Part shown: piece by piece, positions 58,901 through 64,000 of the stretch
Numbering within the stretch: position 1 is the first letter of the stretch
Layout: the number at the start of each line of letters is the position of its first letter
DNA from: Periconia sp. R9002
Lineage: Eukaryota > Ascomycota > Dothideomycetes > Pleosporales > Periconiaceae
Direction: 5' to 3'
DNA: 64,000 nt
Assembly (NCBI GenBank): GCA_023627715.1
Contig: JAMAHW010000073.1
Coordinates: 1 to 64,000 of the forward strand
The notes under the pieces: generated by a model
Told to the model about the DNA's origin: nothing
The model's input: the letters and a program-made list of their open reading frames with translations, nothing else
Database searches by the model: none
Translations under genes and position numbers: made by a program

Positions 58901-61900
58901 GTCGCGATGGCAGCTGAAGCTATTCGTCAGATCACCGGGATTGGTCAAACAGCTGAGTTTCGAAACGTTGCTGTTCGGACCGCCTTGGTACTTCAGGAGG
59001 GTACTCCTAAGGAGCTAGTGACTACCTTTCATCGCCTTCGTCTAACAGATGAGCTTGACAGCGAGTGGTGGAGGTTTACCATTGCATCTCACAACGGGAG
59101 CACCTGGACAAAGCACTGCACTGGTGAGGTTCAAGCTCGATACGAGGAAGACGTCGCGCACAATAGCGTCAGTGTGCAGCACGAGGATCTGCCGCGTAAA
59201 GCTTCCAGCAAACGTTGGTACGATGTCATCCGCCGCGAGGGCATCGACTATGGCACCCATTTCAAAAGCCTTGAAAACATCACAACAACAACCACGGGTG
59301 CAGGAAGTGCTCGCGCCCAAATTCGGAACAATTGGCACGGAGATGAGCAATTCTACCACCTTCATCCTGTCATAGTTGATTCCTGTTTTCAGCTTCTTTG
59401 GATTGCCGCATTGCACGGACTAACGCATGACTACCATCAAGCCCTCCCTGCAAGTGTGGGTTCATTAATTCTTCGCCGCTGCGCTGCGGATGATCTCTTT
59501 GTATCAGCAACAGCTGAGCCTGTGGGCAGCGGGATCTGCGGCACGAGCACAGTCGCAGCTGGCGGAAAAGCCATCCTAGAATTCTCAAACGTTTGTCTGG
59601 CATCTTTCCCAAGCAGCGAGGTCGAAGATCGTTCTCCCATAACCGCGCGGAGTGAATGGGTACCACATATCGAAACCGAGCTTCTTAGCTCCCTAGTCAA
59701 GCCGATGGAAAGAGACCAAGCTCATTTCACAATGGTGAACGAACTTGTCCGTCTTGCCATTACTGCATCTCAGAGGTCTACAGTTGGCCTAGATGTCATT
59801 CCAGAACTTCAAAAATATAAGTCATGGATCGATGAGATCCCAGCTTTCTCAGAAGAATTGGACAATGCGATGTTGGACACCCGCATTGACTCAATTGCAA
59901 GATCTTTGGAGTCAACCTCTGTGAGTCAAGTTGCCAAAGCTATCACTTTGGTCAAAGAAAACCTACCTTCCATACTCGCCGGCCGCAAAAAAGCGCTCGA
60001 GGTCTTGGACTCAGAAGACACGCTTGGGAAGTTCCAACGCTTTCTTAAGGAATTTGATGGGTCTGCATTCTTTGACCGTCTCGGCCACAATAAACCCAAT
60101 ATTCGGGTTCTGGAACTTGGAGCAGGTATTGGTTCGGCCACAGCTGGCATTATTGGCGATTTGACACGACCTGATGGAGAGTTGCTTTTCTCCCACTATG
60201 TGGTGTCCGATCAATCTGCAGGCATGGTTGAAGCTCTAAAAACGCGCTTTCAGGGCCTCGCAAACATGAGCTTTGAAACGTTGGATATCGGCATCGATGC
60301 TGAGCAACAGGGTTTCGACGAGGGAGATTTCGATCTCGTTATCGCCGCAGGCGTTCTTCACAACACCCCCAAGCTTTCGGAATCTCTTTCGCGTATTCGT
60401 CGACTTCTTTCACCATCGGGAAGGCTTCTACTGCAATCTTTGCAGCCTGGATTGGCATGGTCCAAATATATTCTTGGTTGCCTTCCTACATGGGAGATTG
60501 GTCTTGAGGACGGTAGACTCGATGAGCCATATGTGGATGCAAAGAGCTGGCAAGAGAGGCTGGCGACTGCCGACATGAAGATCGTTGGCGAACCAGTGTT
60601 CGATTTGAACAAAACGAGTTATGGAACCTACATCATCGTTGCGAGACCCCCGCGGGCCAACCTTCCAGCGAAGCGTGTCACCCTTCTCTCCAGATTTCCG
60701 GGCGAAGCTGCCAAGTCCCATCCTTTGACGGAAGAATTGAGTGCTCATGGCTATCAAATTACCTATTGCACACTTGCAGATATTCCTCCTCCTGGTCAAG
60801 ACATTATCGCTATTCTCGACGAGCAAACACCGTTTCTAGATCAGGTAGATGCCACTAAACTTAATCAGCTGAGAGCCTTCATCGATAACCTTGCTGATTC
60901 GGGTCTTCTCTGGATAACCCAACCTTCTCATAGTGAGTGCGCAAACCCAAGCTTTGCCCAGATACACGGCCTGGCTCGGTGCATTCGTTCTGAGCTAGGT
61001 GTTGCTTTCGCAACTTGCGAAGCAGATGACTTGAAGAGTCCACGAGGATGTCGGGCGGTTACTAGGGTATTTCAAAGCTTCTCGGAACGGGCCAATGATG
61101 GAGAGATTGAACCTGATTTTGAATATGTTGTTGCGAATGGTGTGTTACGCGTCAATAGGTTTTTCCCAACCTCCTCTGCAAGTGAGGTTGCAATTGCTCA
61201 GGTAACGGAAGATGCGCATTTGACGATCGGTCAGCCGGGGCATCTCAACACTCTTCACTGGGAAGGCAAAGTTGCAGGTGCACCCCAAGGGGATGAGGTT
61301 GAAATAGAGATACACGCTGCGGGGCTCAACTTTCGCGTATGTTCTCCTTCAATTAACAAGAATTAAGATACTGACGCTATCATAGGACGTTCTAGTGGCA
61401 ATGGGTATCATCGAACTCTCTCCGCCTACCTTTGGTTACGAGGCGACTGGTATTGTGCGTCGCACTGGGCTAGGTGCCAAAAAGCTCAGCGTTGGAGACA
61501 GGGTCGCCCTTACAGCAACGGGTGTCTTTGCATCGACCGTCACAATCACTGAAAAGCTATGTGAAAAACTTCCAGACGAGCTCGACTTCATCAGCGGAGC
61601 TTCTATGCCGCTGGTTTTTGCTACAGCTATCTATTCGCTCATCAATATTGGCGGGCTTAAAAGAGGCCAAGTAAGTAGGATTTTCTTATGGTATGAAGTA
61701 TCACTAACGATTCTCGCAGTCTATTCTCATACATAGCGGTTGTGGCGGCGTGGGTCTCGCCGCAATTCAGCTTGCCCGTATGATTGGCGCCGAAATCTAT
61801 ACAACAGTCAGCAGTGAGAAAAAGATTGACTATCTGATACAGGAATTTGGCATCCCAAGAAACCACATCTTCAACTCACGGAGCATTAGCTTCGCGGAAA

Positions 61901-63588
61901 ACTTACTTAGGGAAACCAAAGGCAGAGGAGTCGATCTAGCGCTCAACTCACTCTCAGGCGAGCTGCTCCATGCAACCTGGCGTTGCATCGCCAAATGGGG
62001 TACTCTGGTGGAGATTGGCAAACGCGACCTTATTGGTGCCGGAAAACTGGATATGGATGTCTTCCTTGCCAATCGCAGCTATCGATGTGTTGATATCGAT
62101 CAGATGTGCAAGGAGAAACCCGAGATGATAGGCCCGTGAGTAATTACCAATATCTTGCATGCTGGAAAAGGCTAACACGGCACAAGTTTACTTCGATCGA
62201 TGATGGAATTCTTTAGATATGGGCATATCAAAGCTATCTCGATCGACAAAACCTTCCCTGGCTCCCAGATGCAGGAAGCTTTCCAACATATGCAGCAGGG
62301 TAATCACATTGGCAAAATTGTGCTCAAATTCCGCGACCTGGCATCTGAAGAGCTTCACCTCGGGCCCATTCAGCCCGCGAGCGTACCCAATGTTTCTGTG
62401 CTTGATGGTTCAGCTTCCTACCTGCTTGTTGGCGGTCTTGGTGGTCTAGGCCGCTCGGTAGCAGTTTGGATGGTCCAGCACGGAGCCCGACACCTCACGT
62501 TCCTCTCCCGCAGTGCTGGGACAAAAGCCGATGATAGATTTTTCGTTCAGGAGATCGAGAGCATGGGATGTGAGGTACATCTCGTACGTGGAAGCGTTAC
62601 CGAAGCAGCAGATGTGGCCCGCGCTGTTACTGCATCACCTTGCCCTCTCAAAGGAATACTCCAGATGACGATGGTGCTGCAAGACCAAACCTGGCGGAAG
62701 ATGACGATTGACGAGTGGCATGGAGCAACAGCACCCAAGATCAAGGGAACTTGGAATTTGCACAACGAAACGCAGTCACTAGATCTGGATTTCTTCATTC
62801 TGTTCAGTTCACTTTCTGGCATTGTGGGTCAGCCCGGACAGGCCAACTATGCCAGTGCGAACACGTTTCTCGATGCTTTCGCAAAATTCCGGACAGACAA
62901 AGGACTGCCTTGTGTGTCACTCAATATTGGAGCCGTCGAGGGCGCAGGTTACCTTGCCAATGACGACGAGCTGCTCAATAAGATGAAGGGAACAGGCTGG
63001 CGGGCGGTGCAGGAGTCAGAGCTACTCGAGGTATTGGGAGCCGTAATGCGAGGAGCCATCTCAGCACCGACCAAAGCCGGGGCTGAACTTCAGAAACCGC
63101 TCGAAAACGGCCATGCCTCGATGTCGAACCTGGTCAATCCAAACAACACCATGGTTGGCATTGCACCAGTTGTTCCATTGAGCAGCCCTGACAGTAGTGC
63201 CAAGCTACGCAAAGACGTCCGAATGTCGGTCTTCCGAAATGTCCGCAGCCAAAGCAAGGCGTCGTCCTCGAGCGATGGTCTCCGGCAGTTTCTGAGCGCA
63301 GCAAAGGCCAACCCAGAAACCCTCAGCACGCCAGAATGCGTCGTCTTCTTAGCGCGAGAGATCGGCAAGAAGCTCCTGGGGCTAGTGCTGCGACCTGCGG
63401 AAGACGAGATTGACGTAACGCTAACCCTCGTGCAGCTAGGACTTGACTCGATGGTTGCAGTCGAGATGCGGGCGTGGTGGAAGCAGACATTCGGTTTAGA
63501 CATCAGCATTTTAGAGATGCTGAGCAAGGGGTCGCTCGAATCTTTGGGCAGACAAGCAGCCGAGGGATTGTTGGCGTTGTACAGTTGA
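55931..63588 (+). CDS. Highly reducing type I polyketide synthase
   Basis: Four exons, 55931-61336, 61386-61670, 61720-62135 and 62187-63588; introns of 49-51 bp fall in the ER domain. 2,502 residues. After an Asn/Gly-repeat leader (about 1-40): KS (about 50-470; Cys222 in TACSAS, His358, His393), AT (about 565-880; GHSSGE, Ser665), DH (about 940-1230; His977 in DHKVNG, Asp1150), C-methyltransferase (about 1380-1560; LELGAGIG 1394-1401), ER (about 1790-2095; SGCGGVG 1903-1909), KR (about 2110-2290; GGLGGLG, Tyr2257), ACP (about 2420-2490; Ser2457 in LGLDSM). All domains look active, so the product should be a reduced, possibly C-methylated chain. There is no thioesterase, reductase or condensation domain for release. 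KS has Arg where Asp usually precedes TAC. Product unknown. Confidence 0.93.
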
Positions 63589-64000
63589 TTACTATGTATA
63601 CGCACGGCATGTTTCAGAATGCACATCCCATTTTCTTCGTATATAAAATATTGCAGTGCCAGCGTTGAACTGAACAACCCTGTCCTAGTTTCGATGTGAT
63701 GCGCCGAAGGGTCAAGGAAAGCTGTAAACCCTTAGGCTCCAACCATGCTCTTCAGTTGCAGATTATATGCACAAATTAGCATACTTTTAAAAAGACGTCT
63801 AGTATCTTTTACTTGCGAATAAAAATTTTTATAAATGTATATATTAAAGGTCTCTAGCTTAGCTTATTTTAAGTATAAATATAAGCCTAAATGTATGCGA
63901 ACAAGGCCTATAGGATATAAATGTACTTGCGAATTCGCGCATGTAATCTGCAACTGAAGAGCCATGGTATTTTTTTCCATGTACTCAATGCTATCGATAA
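63589..64000. other. 3' flank of the PKS to the end of the window
   Basis: 412 bp with no ORF. It contains the inverted-repeat element at 63743-63967; its middle is A+T-rich. Confidence 0.6.
63743..63967. mobile_element. 225-bp inverted-repeat (MITE-like) element
   Basis: Terminal arms of 28-29 bp (63743-63770 CCATGCTCTTCAGTTGCAG..., and its inverse 63939-63967) with one single-base insertion and one substitution. A+T-rich interior, no ORF. Lies 155 bp after the PKS stop. Confidence 0.8.

Noticed and set aside
1..64000. CRISPR arrays, rRNA genes, bacterial operons, riboswitches, tRNA genes
   Set aside because: No regularly spaced direct repeats, no rRNA-like blocks and no convincing cloverleaf seen by eye; the genome is eukaryotic. 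tRNA absence is not certain without a scan.

Overview
The window is fungal nuclear DNA, most likely from a filamentous ascomycete of the Dothideomycetes (Pleosporales is my best guess). The evidence is short introns of about 46-80 bp with GTRNGT/YAG ends, single-exon metabolic genes, a long A+T-rich block full of C-to-T/G-to-A decay (RIP, repeat-induced point mutation), TTAGGG telomere-type repeats, and a ToxE-like basic-region/ankyrin (bANK) regulator, a gene type known from that order. The species call is inference.

Layout. (1) 0-13.4 kb is a conserved core block: a full-length ABCB multidrug exporter (-), a P1/DmpA-family aminopeptidase (-), a neutral ceramidase (-), the splicing factor SPF27/BCAS2 (+) and an RhlG-like short-chain reductase (+). 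(2) At 13.62-13.67 kb lies a short interstitial telomere-repeat tract, and everything to its right looks accessory. (3) 13.7-36.7 kb is gene-poor: broken ORFs, a decayed membrane-protein gene, a DUF2786-type protein, a secreted feruloyl esterase/tannase, a C-tail-anchored orphan, a protease-like/C2H2 zinc-finger protein with a decayed partial copy behind it, a CipB-like reductase, and a pair of secreted zincin-family proteins (one with HELLH intact, one with every catalytic residue of HExxH replaced) on either side of an orphan gene. (4) 37.27-49.8 kb is an A+T-rich, RIP-mutated block with no ORF. A complete but dead 6,760-bp chromodomain Ty3/Gypsy element (393-bp LTRs, ATACC target-site duplication) is nested in it. 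(5) 49.9-64 kb is a candidate secondary-metabolite cluster: bANK regulator, NAD(P)-dependent reductase, DHA2-type MFS exporter, and a 2,502-residue highly reducing polyketide synthase (KS-AT-DH-MT-ER-KR-ACP) transcribed divergently from the exporter.

How the genes fit together. The PKS would build a reduced, possibly C-methylated polyketide. Because it has no release domain, it needs a partner that I do not see here. The reductase would tailor the product, the MFS protein export it, and the bANK protein could switch the cluster on. Inverted-repeat elements sit at the edges of the cluster and inside the exporter/PKS promoter. The two most unusual items are the protease/pseudoprotease pair at 29.3-34.3 kb and the cluster with its embedded inverted-repeat elements. 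Gene models were spliced by hand from splice sites and reading frame. Every model given as a complete multi-exon gene sums to a whole number of codons.
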